This document shows positions 52,321-61,642 of a stretch of DNA of 64,000 nt, piece after piece. Origin of the DNA: Mesorhizobium wenxiniae. Its GTDB lineage: Bacteria; Pseudomonadota; Alphaproteobacteria; Rhizobiales; Rhizobiaceae. A program made the position numbers and the translations under genes. Every line of letters starts with the position of its first letter. Within the stretch, counting starts at the first letter, position 1. The stretch covers positions 1 through 64,000 of the forward strand of contig NZ_NPKH01000030.1 of the NCBI RefSeq assembly GCF_002284535.1, written 5' to 3'. Below the pieces are notes generated by a model. The model was not told the origin of the DNA, ran no database searches, and worked only from the letters and a program-made list of their open reading frames with translations.

Positions 52321-52604
52321 TCAAACGATCCCGCCGTTTGCGAATACCGTCTGCCCGTTGATCCAGGCACCGTCCCCGCTGCAGAGCGCCGCGATTGCGT
52401 CGGCAATGTCGGAAGGCTCGCCGATGCGCTGATGTGGCGTGCGCGGCGAAGCCGGCGATCTGCTCCGGCGTCTTCCTGTCAGTGAACAGGGTGGCGTCGA
52501 CAACGCCCGGCGCCATCGCGGTCACGGAGATCATGCGCCCGCGAAGAGCCATGGCGACATTCGCCAGCACGGCTCGTCTCGGTGACACGTTCTGTCCAGA
52601 CATA
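52321..52604 (-). pseudogene. SDR oxidoreductase fragment, deleted and frameshifted
   Basis: An ATG with an AAGGAAGGG ribosome site at 52604 begins MSGQNVSPRRAVLANVAMALRGRMISVTAMAPGVVDATLFTDRKTPEQIAGFAA, then the SDR C-terminal part continues in another frame (HQRIGEPSDIADAIAALCSGDGAWINGQTVFANGGIV). The NAD-binding half and active site are missing. It seems to be an internal deletion that joined the start of one SDR to the end. Confidence 0.8.
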
Positions 52605-52777
52605 TGAATTCCCTTCCTTGTCGAGCGGGCTTGTTCGGTTGGGACATTTCCTACCGGGCGATGCGGTCGACAGCTTGCCAACGCATGCGCACAACTTGCT
52701 CGATCCTGCAGCCCAGGTGATGTTTGTCCGCCCGCATGCCAGGATCGCCAGGATCGCGCCGCTGCAGGAGACATTGC

Positions 52778-53712
52778 ATGGACGTCCTCAAACATGCCGT
52801 TCACACCTATGCCGCCCGCCATGCAAACCGAGATGGCCCGGCGCTGACGCCAGTGCCGGGTCTGCGGATGATGTGCGTCGAGTCACCACATCGCGACTTG
52901 CATTCGGTCTATCAGCCGCTGGTTTGTCTGGTTCTGCAGGGCGCTAAGCTGATGACCGTGGGCAGGGAGCAGCAAGTCTTCACCGCCGGGCAGTCCGTGA
53001 TCGTGAGCGCGGACATGCCGGTCGCCGGACGCATCGTGCAGGCAAGCCAGCGCGAGCCTTATCTGGCCGTCGCGGTCGAGCTCGAGATGACGCTCCTGCG
53101 CGAGGTCGCGGCGCAGTTGGGCAGCGTGCGTGCGCAGCGCCCGTCAGAGACACGCACCTTGTTCGTTGAGGACACCAAAGCCGCGATTCTAGATTGCGCA
53201 GTGCGGCTGATGCACTTGCTGGACCGACCGGATGCTACGTCGCTCCTGCGCCCCGGAATTATGTACGAGCTGCATTATTGGCTCCTCTCCGGTCAGCACG
53301 GCGCAGCCCTGCGGTCGCTGGCGGATCCGGACAGCCACGCGAGTCGTCTCGCGGCGGCCATCGCGATTCTTAGAGCCGAGTATCGATCGCGTGTTCCCGT
53401 CGAGCGTTTAGCGGCAGCAGCGGCAATGAGCCTCACGGCCTTCCACAAGCACTTCAAGCACATGACGTCGCTGACGCCGGGACAATACCAGAAGCGCCTT
53501 CGCCTAATCGACGCACGCCGCCTCATGCTCGATAAAGGTTTTTCGGCAACCAGCGCCGGGTTCGAGGTGGGCTACGAGAGCATCTCGCAATTCACCCACA
53601 ATATCGCCGCACATTCCAGGCGCCGCCGAAGCGCGATGCGCTGCGCACTCGATCCATGTCGCACGCGATCAAAGAAGAAATGCAGGACGCCGAGCGGGCG
53701 AGCTCTGCTTAG
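52778..53712 (+). pseudogene. AraC-family regulator, frameshifted in the second helix-turn-helix
   Basis: An AraC_N-type domain (YQPLVCLVLQGAKLMTVGREQQVFTAGQSVIVSADMPV) is followed by an AraC HTH (VERLAAAAAMSLTAFHKHFKHMTSLTPGQYQKRLRLIDARRLM). After GYESISQFTHN the expected YRRTFQAPPKRDA continues in a shifted frame near base 53606 and ends at 53712. In the unshifted frame the ORF runs to 53791 with an unrelated tail. GCAGGAG precedes the ATG. It is divergent from the broken SDR genes and was probably their regulator. If translated, the truncated HTH may be inactive. Confidence 0.8.
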
Positions 53713-53779
53713 CTTGACTAGGTCTGCCCGAGCTATCGACGGTCCTCTGGTTGCTGAACAGACCGCGGAAGACACGCAA

Positions 53780-53825
53780 GCGAACGCATAATCTTGCTCG
53801 ACTGAACAGTCAGGCTGCTTCGGCG
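53780..53825. repeat. 46-base direct repeat, right copy (B)
   Basis: It covers a vestige of a protease 3' end (reading ERIILLD then stop) and the real end of dusA. It matches 51499-51544 with five mismatches. Confidence 0.85.
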
Positions 53826-54805
53826 TCCGTCCCGCTAAAATCGACTGCAGCGAAAGCCGCCTTCAGCACATCCGGTCCGGCGCCGGGCCTTGTCGCATCG
53901 GTCGAAAGGATCTGCCGGTAACGGCGCGCACCGGGCAGACCGTGGAACAGGCCGACCATGTGACGGGTGACATGGCCAAGCCGCCCGCCCCGCTCAATAT
54001 GGCGCGCCGCATAATCCGCCATGGCATCGATCAGCGCGGCAAAATCGAACGGGTTGGGTTTGTCACCGTAAAAAGTGGCGTCGACGCCTGCCAGCATGCC
54101 CGGCGTGTGATAGGCGCTGCGTCCAAGCATGGCACCATCGACATGATCAAGATGGCGAAGCGCTTCGTCTACCGACTGAATGCCGCCGTTGATGCCGATG
54201 AATTTGTTCGTATTTTTGGCCTTCAGCCGATACACCCTGTTGTAGTCGAGCGGCGGGATGTCGCGGTTTTCCTTCGGGCTCAGTCCTTCCAGCCACGCTT
54301 TGCGGGCATGCACCCACAGCGCATCTGCGCCGGCCGCGAAAACGCCGTCCGCCAGCGCATCGAGCGCCGGCTCAGGATCGTGCTCGTCGACGCCGATGCG
54401 GCATTTGACGGTGACGGGGATGCCGACAGAGGCTTTCATCGCCGCCACGCAATCGGCGACCAGAACCGGTGCTTTCATCAGGCAGGCGCCGAACGTACCC
54501 GACTGGACGCGGTCGGATGGGCAGCCGACATTGAGGTTGATCTCGTCATAGCCGAAGGCTTCGCCGATGCGGGCCGCCTCGGCAAGCTTCTGCGGATCGG
54601 AGCCGCCGAGCTGCAACGCGACCGGATGTTCCGTACCATCGAAGCCGAGCAAGCGCTCGCGCTCGCCGTGGATGACCGCGTCGGCGACGACCATCTCGGT
54701 GTAGAGCAATGCCCGGCGCGTCAGCTGGCGATGGAGGAACCGGCAATGCCGATCCGTCCAGTCCATCATCGGCGCGACGGCGAATTTTCGATATTTTTTA
54801 ATCAT
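53810..54805 (-). CDS. dusA: tRNA-dihydrouridine synthase A
   Basis: The 331-aa flavoenzyme reduces U20/U20a of tRNA. It has the family start FAVAPMMDWTDRHCRFLHRQL, the catalytic Cys in NLNVGCPSDRV, and PVTVKCRIG and INGGIQS motifs. Its 3' end forms the right repeat of the degraded island. The dusA start is followed upstream by AT-rich sequence and a PrtN-like gene. Confidence 0.93.
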   Translation of the reverse strand: MIKKYRKFAVAPMMDWTDRHCRFLHRQLTRRALLYTEMVVADAVIHGERERLLGFDGTEHPVALQLGGSDPQKLAEAARIGEAFGYDEINLNVGCPSDRVQSGTFGACLMKAPVLVADCVAAMKASVGIPVTVKCRIGVDEHDPEPALDALADGVFAAGADALWVHARKAWLEGLSPKENRDIPPLDYNRVYRLKAKNTNKFIGINGGIQSVDEALRHLDHVDGAMLGRSAYHTPGMLAGVDATFYGDKPNPFDFAALIDAMADYAARHIERGGRLGHVTRHMVGLFHGLPGARRYRQILSTDATRPGAGPDVLKAAFAAVDFSGTDAEAA

Positions 54806-54907
54806 TTATCTACAGTTTTTAAACCACGCTGAGATTGGACGGACTGACATTGCCGGCCTCTATGATATGTGACTCATTTCATTCTGTTTTTCAAAGCGTA
54901 ACCATCA

Positions 54908-55189
54908 ATGTCACTCAACACCGCTTTTCTGCTCATGGCACAATACAATGGTAAGGCCATCATTCCGCTCGATGAGGTCCGTCGCGATTTCTTTTCGCAC
55001 CTGACGCTCCCGAAATTTCTCCGCAAGCTCAGTTCAGGCGACATTGCCCTGCCGCTCATGCCAATAGAAACAAGTCAGAAATGTGCCAAGGGTGTGCATT
55101 TGCAGGATTTGGCAGACTACCTTGATAAGCGCAGACAGATGGCCCAGAGGGAGTTTTCCCGGATGAGCGGTTGGAAAAAGCAGATGTAG
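54908..55189 (+). CDS. PrtN-family (pyocin activator-like) protein
   Basis: The 93-aa protein matches the PrtN pattern: NTAFLLMAQYNGKAIIPLDEVRRDFFSHLTLPKFLRKLSSGDIALPL, then SQKCAKGVHLQDLADYLDKRR. In Pseudomonas, PrtN activates pyocin genes; in alphaproteobacteria it often occurs near prophages or islands. No phage genes are visible here. It is divergent from dusA. Confidence 0.85.
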   Translation: MSLNTAFLLMAQYNGKAIIPLDEVRRDFFSHLTLPKFLRKLSSGDIALPLMPIETSQKCAKGVHLQDLADYLDKRRQMAQREFSRMSGWKKQM

Positions 55190-55533
55190 TGCTGAGGAAG
55201 CGTCCGCTTCGCGCCCAATGTCGGCCGTTGAGGTCAGCTTCGCCACCGCCTGAAAGCAGACATCGCCGGCGACTACGCTCGAGGTCGCGGTTGGCGCCAG
55301 GAGCAGACGTACAGTCTTCAAAACAGACGACAACTTGGCAACAGAAAGCGGCCGCTGACTGATCAATGCGATTGCCTGCGCGCCAGTAAAATCGGCGAGC
55401 GATCCCCACATGAAAGCGGCCTCATCCGATGCACGGAAAGCAACCAGGATGGCAACTTCCTCAGGTTGCCGATGCCCCGAACGACACCAGCTTCTCGAGA
55501 TCAGCAATCGTCCGACCGTCGACCTGCTCCTCC
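55190..55533. other. 344-base region without a supported gene
   Basis: A minus-strand frame reads EEVAILVAFRASDEAAFMWGSLADFTGAQAIALISQRP and stays open, but it has no ribosome site and runs antisense through prtN. It may be a decayed gene. I see nothing else. Confidence 0.4.
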
Positions 55534-56568
55534 TTAACCCAGCAGATCCACCTGCGGGCCCCAACTGTCCGACAGGGCGAAGCCGCGTGCGAACGGATCG
55601 TCATCCGAGATCCTGAGCCGCTCCGTTCCGTAGACCCAGCCGCTCCCCGTGATTCTCGGCAGGACCGCCCTTCGTCCTCCCACTTCGGTTTCGCCAATAG
55701 CCTCCGCGAGAAATTCACCGCCGATGATGGAGCGCGACGTACGTCGGTCCCCCACCGATATCTCCCCACGGGTGAGAAGCGTAGCGAGGTTGGCGGAGCT
55801 TCCCGTGCCGCAGGGGGAGCGGTCGACTCTGCCCGGCCGCAAAGTCGTGCATGTCCGGATTGCGCCGTCCGGCTCCCTTTTCCTGAACATGACGTAGGCG
55901 ATCTCGTCGATTCCTGAGAGCGTCGGATGCTCCACCTGGATCTGTTCTGCGAGCAGCGACTTCAGTTCAATCCCCGCCTCCGCCAGCTCGCGTGCATGCC
56001 CGGGCGCAATGTCGAGTTCGATCTGCTCGACGTCGACAATCGCATAATAGACGCCGCCAAATGCCACATCGACCTTGATGCGGCCCCACCGTGGCGTGTC
56101 GACCATCTTGTCCAGGAACTCCGCAAAGCTGGGTACATTGTCGAGACTGACCGAGAGGCAGCGGCCGCCGCGGCATGCCGCGCGCGCGATGATGAGCCCG
56201 GCCGGAGTATCGAGCCTCATCACCGTTTCCGGCTCCCGCATCGCAACTTTTCCACTCTCCAGCAGGGCTGTGACCACGCAGACGCAGTTGCTGCCCGACA
56301 TCGGATGCGCCCGGTCGGCCTGCAGCACGATAAACCCCGCGTCGGCGTCCGCTCGCGTAGGTGCGATCAGCAGGTTGACGGACATCGCAACGTTGGCGCG
56401 CGGTTCGAAGGTGACGAAGCGGCGAAGGCTGTCATCGATGGTGTTGATGTGGTTCATCTTGTCGAGCATGGTCGCGCCGGGGATTTCGGGCGCGCCACCG
56501 ACGATCACCTTGCCGACCTCGCCCTGGCAATGAACCTGAATGAGATCGATCGAGCGCGCCCAGTTCAT
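55534..56568 (-). CDS. Proline racemase-family enzyme (4-hydroxyproline epimerase or dehydratase-like)
   Basis: The 344-aa protein has the proline racemase fold with active-site segments RAHPMSGSNCVCVV and RSPCGTGSSANLA. The first catalytic position, Cys in MCGHG of racemases, is Ser here; the second Cys is kept. In this superfamily such changes separate epimerases from 3-hydroxyproline dehydratases, but the Ser/Cys set cannot be assigned by eye. The start at 56568 (MNWARSIDLIQVH) overlaps the ALDH stop. It is the last gene of the leftward catabolic operon. Confidence 0.88.
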   Translation of the reverse strand: MNWARSIDLIQVHCQGEVGKVIVGGAPEIPGATMLDKMNHINTIDDSLRRFVTFEPRANVAMSVNLLIAPTRADADAGFIVLQADRAHPMSGSNCVCVVTALLESGKVAMREPETVMRLDTPAGLIIARAACRGGRCLSVSLDNVPSFAEFLDKMVDTPRWGRIKVDVAFGGVYYAIVDVEQIELDIAPGHARELAEAGIELKSLLAEQIQVEHPTLSGIDEIAYVMFRKREPDGAIRTCTTLRPGRVDRSPCGTGSSANLATLLTRGEISVGDRRTSRSIIGGEFLAEAIGETEVGGRRAVLPRITGSGWVYGTERLRISDDDPFARGFALSDSWGPQVDLLG

Positions 56569-58058
56569 TGAGCCGCCTCTGAAGGTTTCAGGTACCAGCC
56601 CCACGGCTCCTCGCTCACGAATTTGGTGATCTGTTTCGTCTCGAGATAGTTTTCCAGGCCCCAGTAACCCAGCTCGCGGCCAATGCCTGACTCCTTGTAG
56701 CCGCCCCATGGAGCTTCGGTGAATGTCGGCTGCGAGCAATTGATCCAGACGATCCCGGCGCGGAAGGCGACGGCTACCCGCTCGGCCCTGACGTCATCCT
56801 TCGACATGACGGCGGCGGCAAGCCCGAAGCGGGACTCATTTGCAAGCTCGATGGCTTCGTTCTCGTCAGAGAAAGGCCTGATGCACAGGACCGGGCCAAA
56901 AATCTCCTCGCGCCAGGCATCGCTGTCCAGGGGCACGTCAGTCAGGACAGTCGGCTCGAGAAAGTAACCCCTCTCGAAACCATCAGGACGGCGCCCGCCG
57001 CAGGCGACCGTCGCGCCGGCCGATCTGGCCGCCTCAATTGCCCCGAGGACCTGTTCGTATTGGCGCTTTGAAACGAGAGGCCCAAGAAGGATTCCATCCT
57101 CAACGCCATTGCCGATGGTGATCTTCTGCGTCTCCTCGACAACCCGCCGCAAGAGCTCCCCATAGATGCCATCCTGCACGAGAACGCGCGATGTCGCCGA
57201 GCAGACTTGTCCCTGATTCCAGAAAATGCCGAACATGATCCATTCGACTGCCTCGTCTATGTCCGCATCGTCGAAAACCACGAAGGGCGACTTGCCGCCC
57301 AGCTCGAGGCTGACGCGTTTAATGTCGCGGGCAGCGGCCGCCATGATCTTCGAGCCGACAGGACCGGATCCCGTAAAGGCGAGCTTGGCGACGCCCTTGT
57401 GATCGACGATTGCCTGTCCCGCCACCGAGCCGGAACCTGTAACGACGTTCAGCACGCCCGGCGGCAACTTTGCTCCGTCTGCGATGGCCGCAAGTTCCAA
57501 TGCTGTCAGCGAGGTCAGCTCGGCCGGCTTCAGCACGACGGTGCAACCGGCGGCCAGCGCCGGCGCGACCTTCCATGCCGCCATCAGCAGTGGATAGTTC
57601 CAGGGGATGATCGCGCCGGCGACGCCAATCGGTTCCTTGACGGCCCTGGATGTGAAGCGCGCATCCGACAGCTCGATCGCCTCTCCCGGATCGTTGTCTC
57701 GCTGGTCGGCGAGCCCCGCATAATAGTCGAAGCAGCCAGCCGCATCCGCGATGTCCCATTCGGCCTCCGGTAAAGGCTTGCCGTTGTCGATGACCTCCAG
57801 ACGTGCGATTTCCTGTTGCCTGGCTCGGATTCCGCCAGCGATCGCCCGAAGATAGGTGGCTCGTTGCGCTCCGGAGAGCTTCGGCCAGCCATCCTTGTCG
57901 AAAGCCCGGCGCGCCGCCGCAACGGCTGCGTCGACGTCTTCGGCGGTGGCGGCGGGCAGCTTGTGAATCACATCCTCAGTGGCGGGGTTGATGACGTCGA
58001 AGGTTCCGCCTTTGATCGGTGAAACCCACCTGCCGTCGATATAGAGTTCGCTGCGCAT
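56565..58058 (-). CDS. NAD(P)-dependent aldehyde dehydrogenase
   Basis: The 497-aa enzyme has PWNYPLLMAAWKVAPALAAGC, the Glu motif LELGGKSPF and the catalytic Cys in NQGQVCSATSR. The C-terminal EEPWGWYLKP recalls betaine-aldehyde dehydrogenases. In this operon it could oxidise 2-oxoglutarate semialdehyde, the last step of hydroxyproline breakdown. The start at 58058 is set by conservation; the frame is open further upstream. Confidence 0.9.
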   Translation of the reverse strand: MRSELYIDGRWVSPIKGGTFDVINPATEDVIHKLPAATAEDVDAAVAAARRAFDKDGWPKLSGAQRATYLRAIAGGIRARQQEIARLEVIDNGKPLPEAEWDIADAAGCFDYYAGLADQRDNDPGEAIELSDARFTSRAVKEPIGVAGAIIPWNYPLLMAAWKVAPALAAGCTVVLKPAELTSLTALELAAIADGAKLPPGVLNVVTGSGSVAGQAIVDHKGVAKLAFTGSGPVGSKIMAAAARDIKRVSLELGGKSPFVVFDDADIDEAVEWIMFGIFWNQGQVCSATSRVLVQDGIYGELLRRVVEETQKITIGNGVEDGILLGPLVSKRQYEQVLGAIEAARSAGATVACGGRRPDGFERGYFLEPTVLTDVPLDSDAWREEIFGPVLCIRPFSDENEAIELANESRFGLAAAVMSKDDVRAERVAVAFRAGIVWINCSQPTFTEAPWGGYKESGIGRELGYWGLENYLETKQITKFVSEEPWGWYLKPSEAAQ

Positions 58059-58093
58059 TTCGGCTCCTGTTCTTCGTTTCACCGCATCGTTTG

Positions 58094-59332
58094 TCAGAAG
58101 CGGTTCACACGGTACGGCTTGAGATCGATGGGTGGCTCTACGCCTGCGACGAGATCCCCGATCAGGCGCGCGGTGGTCGCCGCATAGGTCAGTCCCAGAT
58201 GGCCGTGACCGGTGGCGTAAAGGACACCTCGGCGCTTCGCCGACGGTCCGATAACGGGAACGGTATCCGGCATTGCCGGGCGGTGTCCCATCCATTCGGA
58301 GGCATCATCCGCGCGAAGGTCGGGGAGCGCTTCCTTCGCGCGCTTCACCAGCACCTTTGCCCGCCGAAAATCCGGGGGCGCATCGAGACCTGCCATCTCC
58401 ACGGTTCCGCCGACCCGAATGCCTCCCGCGGTCGGTGTGGCCATGAAAGCCCGCGCCGGCCAAATGATGGAGTGGCGCATCGACACACCCGGAGACATGA
58501 TCTGGGTGTGGTAGCCGCGCTCGGTTTCCAGCGGAATCGGTTCGCCGAGGAGGCGTGAGAGCCTTCCGGTATAGGCCCCGGCGCAAAGCACGGTCGTGGC
58601 TGCGGCCATGCGCCGGCCGTCCTTCAGCCGGACTGCGGTGACGCTGCCATTGCCTTCCTCGAAGCCGACGACCTCACCCGTTTCGACCTTTCCTCCAAGC
58701 GCCTGGAATTTCTCGGCCAGCGCTACGACCAAGCGGTAGGGGTCGGCGACCGAACGGTTGTCCGGAAAAAGAACGGCACGACCAATCTTCGTGGTGAGCG
58801 CCGGCTCCAGATCGCGAATGGCCTCGCCTGCAAGGATGTCGTGCCGGAACCCGAAACGCTCGAGAACCTCTATATGCTCCCGGTCCGCCTTGAACTCGGC
58901 TTCGTCGGCATAGAGGCTGAGGCATCCCTCCGTGCTGAGCAGGCCGGAGAGCCCAGCGGCTTTCAGCAGGGGGTCGAGATCTTCGTATACCCGCCGGCAG
59001 AGAACCGCACCTGCGGCCTCGAGCGCTTTTACGCGAGACGGTCGGCTCGCTTCGAGGAAACGAAGGAACCAGGGAGTGAGCCTCGGCAGGTAGGAGGGCC
59101 GGATCCGCACCGGACCCTCGGGATCGAGCAGCCATTTCGGCATTTGCGCCCAGACCGATGTCCGGGACGCGGGCATGAACTCGGTGACCGCAATGCTGGC
59201 CATGTTGCCATAGGACGCGCCCTTGCCCGGCGCGTCCCTGTCGATCAGGACGACGGCGAATCCGCGCCGCTGCAATTCGAAAGCTGTGGCAACGCCGACA
59301 ATGCCGGCCCCGATCACGGCGATATGAGACAC
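58094..59332 (-). CDS. FAD-dependent D-amino-acid oxidase/dehydrogenase (DadA-like)
   Basis: The 412-aa flavoprotein begins IAVIGAGIVGVATAFELQRRGFAVVLIDRD and has the DAO-type pattern (TETERGYHTQI region, GGTVEMAGLDAP, GHGHLGLTYAATTARLIGDLV). By context it would oxidise cis-4-hydroxy-D-proline to the pyrroline carboxylate. It lies 35 bases before the ALDH gene in the transcription direction. Confidence 0.9.
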   Translation of the reverse strand: MSHIAVIGAGIVGVATAFELQRRGFAVVLIDRDAPGKGASYGNMASIAVTEFMPASRTSVWAQMPKWLLDPEGPVRIRPSYLPRLTPWFLRFLEASRPSRVKALEAAGAVLCRRVYEDLDPLLKAAGLSGLLSTEGCLSLYADEAEFKADREHIEVLERFGFRHDILAGEAIRDLEPALTTKIGRAVLFPDNRSVADPYRLVVALAEKFQALGGKVETGEVVGFEEGNGSVTAVRLKDGRRMAAATTVLCAGAYTGRLSRLLGEPIPLETERGYHTQIMSPGVSMRHSIIWPARAFMATPTAGGIRVGGTVEMAGLDAPPDFRRAKVLVKRAKEALPDLRADDASEWMGHRPAMPDTVPVIGPSAKRRGVLYATGHGHLGLTYAATTARLIGDLVAGVEPPIDLKPYRVNRF

Positions 59333-59383
59333 GACATGCCCTCGCAGCGGGTGTACAGCGGGATATTCCGGGAACCCTTCCGG

Positions 59384-60262
59384 TTACCGGCTCAGGACCG
59401 GCGCCATTGCCGCCTTGAACTCGGCCTTTTCCTCGTTTGTCAGAGGCCCAAGCGGGGCACGGCACTCGCCGACCGGCGTGCCCTGGAGTTCGCAGCCATA
59501 CTTGATCTTCTGCACGAACTTGCCGCTCTCCAGGATGTTCATCGCCCGGTAGAGAACAGCCATCTGCTCACGCGCTCTGTCGAGTTCACCGGACCGGAAC
59601 GTGCGGTCCAGATCGCAGCAGGCCTTGGCCATGCAATTCGCCGGGCCGCATATCCAGCAGTCGGCGCCCCAGAACATGAAGTCGAGCGCAATATCGTCCG
59701 ATCCGGAAATAAGGTCGATGCGTCCCTTGTAACGGGAGTAAATGTCGACGGCGCGCTGCAGAACGCCCGAGCTTTCCTTGATGCCGATCACGCGTGGATG
59801 GTCGGCTAGTGCATCCATCAGCTCGAAGGAAATCTCGACCCCGTCCTTGGGAGGATAGTTGTAGAGAACGAGGCTGACGTCCACGGCATCGAGCACGGCG
59901 CGATAGTGTTTCAGCAATTCGTCCTGCGTCGGGCGAGTATAGAACGGCGTCGCCAGCAACACGATATCGTATCCGATTTCCTTGGCGCGCGCCGTGTTTT
60001 CGATCACTTCGCGGGTCGCCGGCGCGTTGGTGCCCGCAATGAGCACTTCATCCTCACTAGCGAAATCCTTGACGAACCTCAGCACGTCTTCCCGCTCCTG
60101 GTTGGACATCGAGAAATATTCCCCGGTCGAACCGCAGGGCACCCAGCCGGTCACGCCTGCCGCTCGCAGGCTCAGCATGTGCTTCTCGAACGCCGGGAAA
60201 TCGACCTTGCCGCCCGCATCGAACGGGGTGACGAGAGCAGGCATCACGCCTTTAAGTTTCAT
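59384..60262 (-). CDS. DapA-family lyase (pyrroline-4-hydroxy-2-carboxylate deaminase-like)
   Basis: The 292-aa protein has MKLKGVMPALVTPFDAGGKVDFPAF, VPCGSTGEYFSMSNQERE, the Tyr in LYNYPPKDGV and the Schiff-base Lys in VIGIKESSGV. Among DapA-like enzymes the context suggests the deaminase that makes 2-oxoglutarate semialdehyde. The start at 60262 follows GGAGAC. Confidence 0.88.
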   Translation of the reverse strand: MKLKGVMPALVTPFDAGGKVDFPAFEKHMLSLRAAGVTGWVPCGSTGEYFSMSNQEREDVLRFVKDFASEDEVLIAGTNAPATREVIENTARAKEIGYDIVLLATPFYTRPTQDELLKHYRAVLDAVDVSLVLYNYPPKDGVEISFELMDALADHPRVIGIKESSGVLQRAVDIYSRYKGRIDLISGSDDIALDFMFWGADCWICGPANCMAKACCDLDRTFRSGELDRAREQMAVLYRAMNILESGKFVQKIKYGCELQGTPVGECRAPLGPLTNEEKAEFKAAMAPVLSR

Positions 60263-60294
60263 GGGAAGTCTCCATTTGCAGAATTCGGTTGGCG

Positions 60295-60960
60295 TCATAT
60301 CGCGAGTTTCGCGAGGATGCGGCGTTCGATCAGCGAGACCGCACGCGTGAGCGGGAATGCGATGATGAAGTAGATCAGCGCGACGATGGTGAGGACTTCG
60401 ACGGGCTGTGCGGTGTTGTTCGAAATGTTCTGGCCGACAAACATCAGGTCGGCCATGCCGACAGCGGACACCAGAGCGCTTTCCTTGAAGAGGCTGACGC
60501 AGTTCGACAGAAGCGTCGGAATGGCGCGCAGAACAGCCTGAGGAAGTATCACGTTCGTGACCTGAATGCGGCGCGGCAGGCCGAGTGCGATACAGGCGTC
60601 CAGCTGCTCGGGACCCACGGATTTCAACGAGGCCCTGAAAGTCTCGCTGGTGATCGCACCCATGTAGAGCGTCAGGGCGATCACGCCAGACGCCAGGTTG
60701 GACAGTTCTATCCCAAGGATCAGCGGCAGGCAGAAGAATATCCAGAAGAGCTGGATCAGGACCGGTGTGCCCCGGAAGAAGTCGACGTAAACGCCGGAGA
60801 TAGTCCGCAGCATTACGCTTCGCGATGTGCGGGCGAGGCCCACTAGAAAGCCGAGTGTGCAGCCCAGGATCACGCAGATCAGCGTAAGCTTGAGCGTCAT
60901 CCAAAGACCAAGAAGCAGCGCATCCTGAAACCGAAGAATGATGGAAAAATCCAGAGCCAT
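60295..60960 (-). CDS. Polar amino-acid ABC transporter permease
   Basis: The 221-aa protein has about five spans and the family segments GLWMTLKLTLICVILGCTLGFLVGLAR, FFRGTPVLIQLFWIFFCLP and FKESALVSAVGMADLMFVG. It forms a channel with the other permease of this cluster, whose stop lies 10 bases upstream of this start. Confidence 0.92.
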   Translation of the reverse strand: MALDFSIILRFQDALLLGLWMTLKLTLICVILGCTLGFLVGLARTSRSVMLRTISGVYVDFFRGTPVLIQLFWIFFCLPLILGIELSNLASGVIALTLYMGAITSETFRASLKSVGPEQLDACIALGLPRRIQVTNVILPQAVLRAIPTLLSNCVSLFKESALVSAVGMADLMFVGQNISNNTAQPVEVLTIVALIYFIIAFPLTRAVSLIERRILAKLAI

Positions 60961-60970
60961 GATACCTTCC

Positions 60971-61633
60971 TCAGCTCATCAGAAGCTGGCGTCGGCGCTC
61001 GAGATAGCCAACGATCTGCGTCACCGGGAAAGAGACGGCGAAATAGATGAGTGCGACCACCGTGAAAGTTTCGATAGGCCTGTATGTCTCGGTGGCAAGC
61101 GTCTTGCCCTGATACATTAGGTCCTGAACGGCTACGATGGCGACCAAAGCGCTCTGCTGGAAAATACCGATCCCATTCGTCAGCAGCACCGGTATCGACG
61201 CGCGGAAGGCCGTCGGCAGCACGATGTAGAGAATTCGCTGGAACGGGTTGAGACCCAGAGCGATTCCGGCGTCGATCTGCTCCCGAAACACGGCCTGAAT
61301 GGAAGCGCGGTAGGCCTCGGCGTTGAACGCCATAAGGTTGAAACCAAGCGCCAGGATGCCCATCGTCATTGACCCGAGGAAGACATTGAACAGCATCGGC
61401 ACGCAGTAGAAGAACCAGACGATCTGCACGATGGCAGGGGTGCATCGGAAGAACTCGACGAACAGCATCGCCGGCAGCCGGATCACGGCAATGGGGCTCA
61501 TGATCAGCAAAGCCAGCAGGAAGCCGCCGACGATGCCTATGATGTTTGCCGCAGCGGTGAGTTCGAGGGTGACCATCAGCCCCTCCCACAGGGGAGCGAA
61601 GGAAATAGACTGGAAATCGAACGAATAGTTCAT
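60971..61633 (-). CDS. Polar amino-acid ABC transporter permease
   Basis: The 220-aa protein has GLMVTLELTAAANIIGIVGGFLLALL, EFFRCTPAIVQIVWFFYCVP and FQQSALVAIVAVQDLMYQG. Note Cys replacing the usual Gly in FFRGTP. It lies between the ATPase gene and the second permease, 9 bases after the former. Confidence 0.92.
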   Translation of the reverse strand: MNYSFDFQSISFAPLWEGLMVTLELTAAANIIGIVGGFLLALLIMSPIAVIRLPAMLFVEFFRCTPAIVQIVWFFYCVPMLFNVFLGSMTMGILALGFNLMAFNAEAYRASIQAVFREQIDAGIALGLNPFQRILYIVLPTAFRASIPVLLTNGIGIFQQSALVAIVAVQDLMYQGKTLATETYRPIETFTVVALIYFAVSFPVTQIVGYLERRRQLLMS

Positions 61634-61642
61634 CTCCGTCCC

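Noticed and set aside
53810..54805. The repeat-bounded island as a standard dusA-integrase element
   Set aside because: Known dusA-targeting elements use the 5' part of dusA, whereas these repeats are at its 3' end, and no integrase gene is present; so I report the repeats without that assignment.
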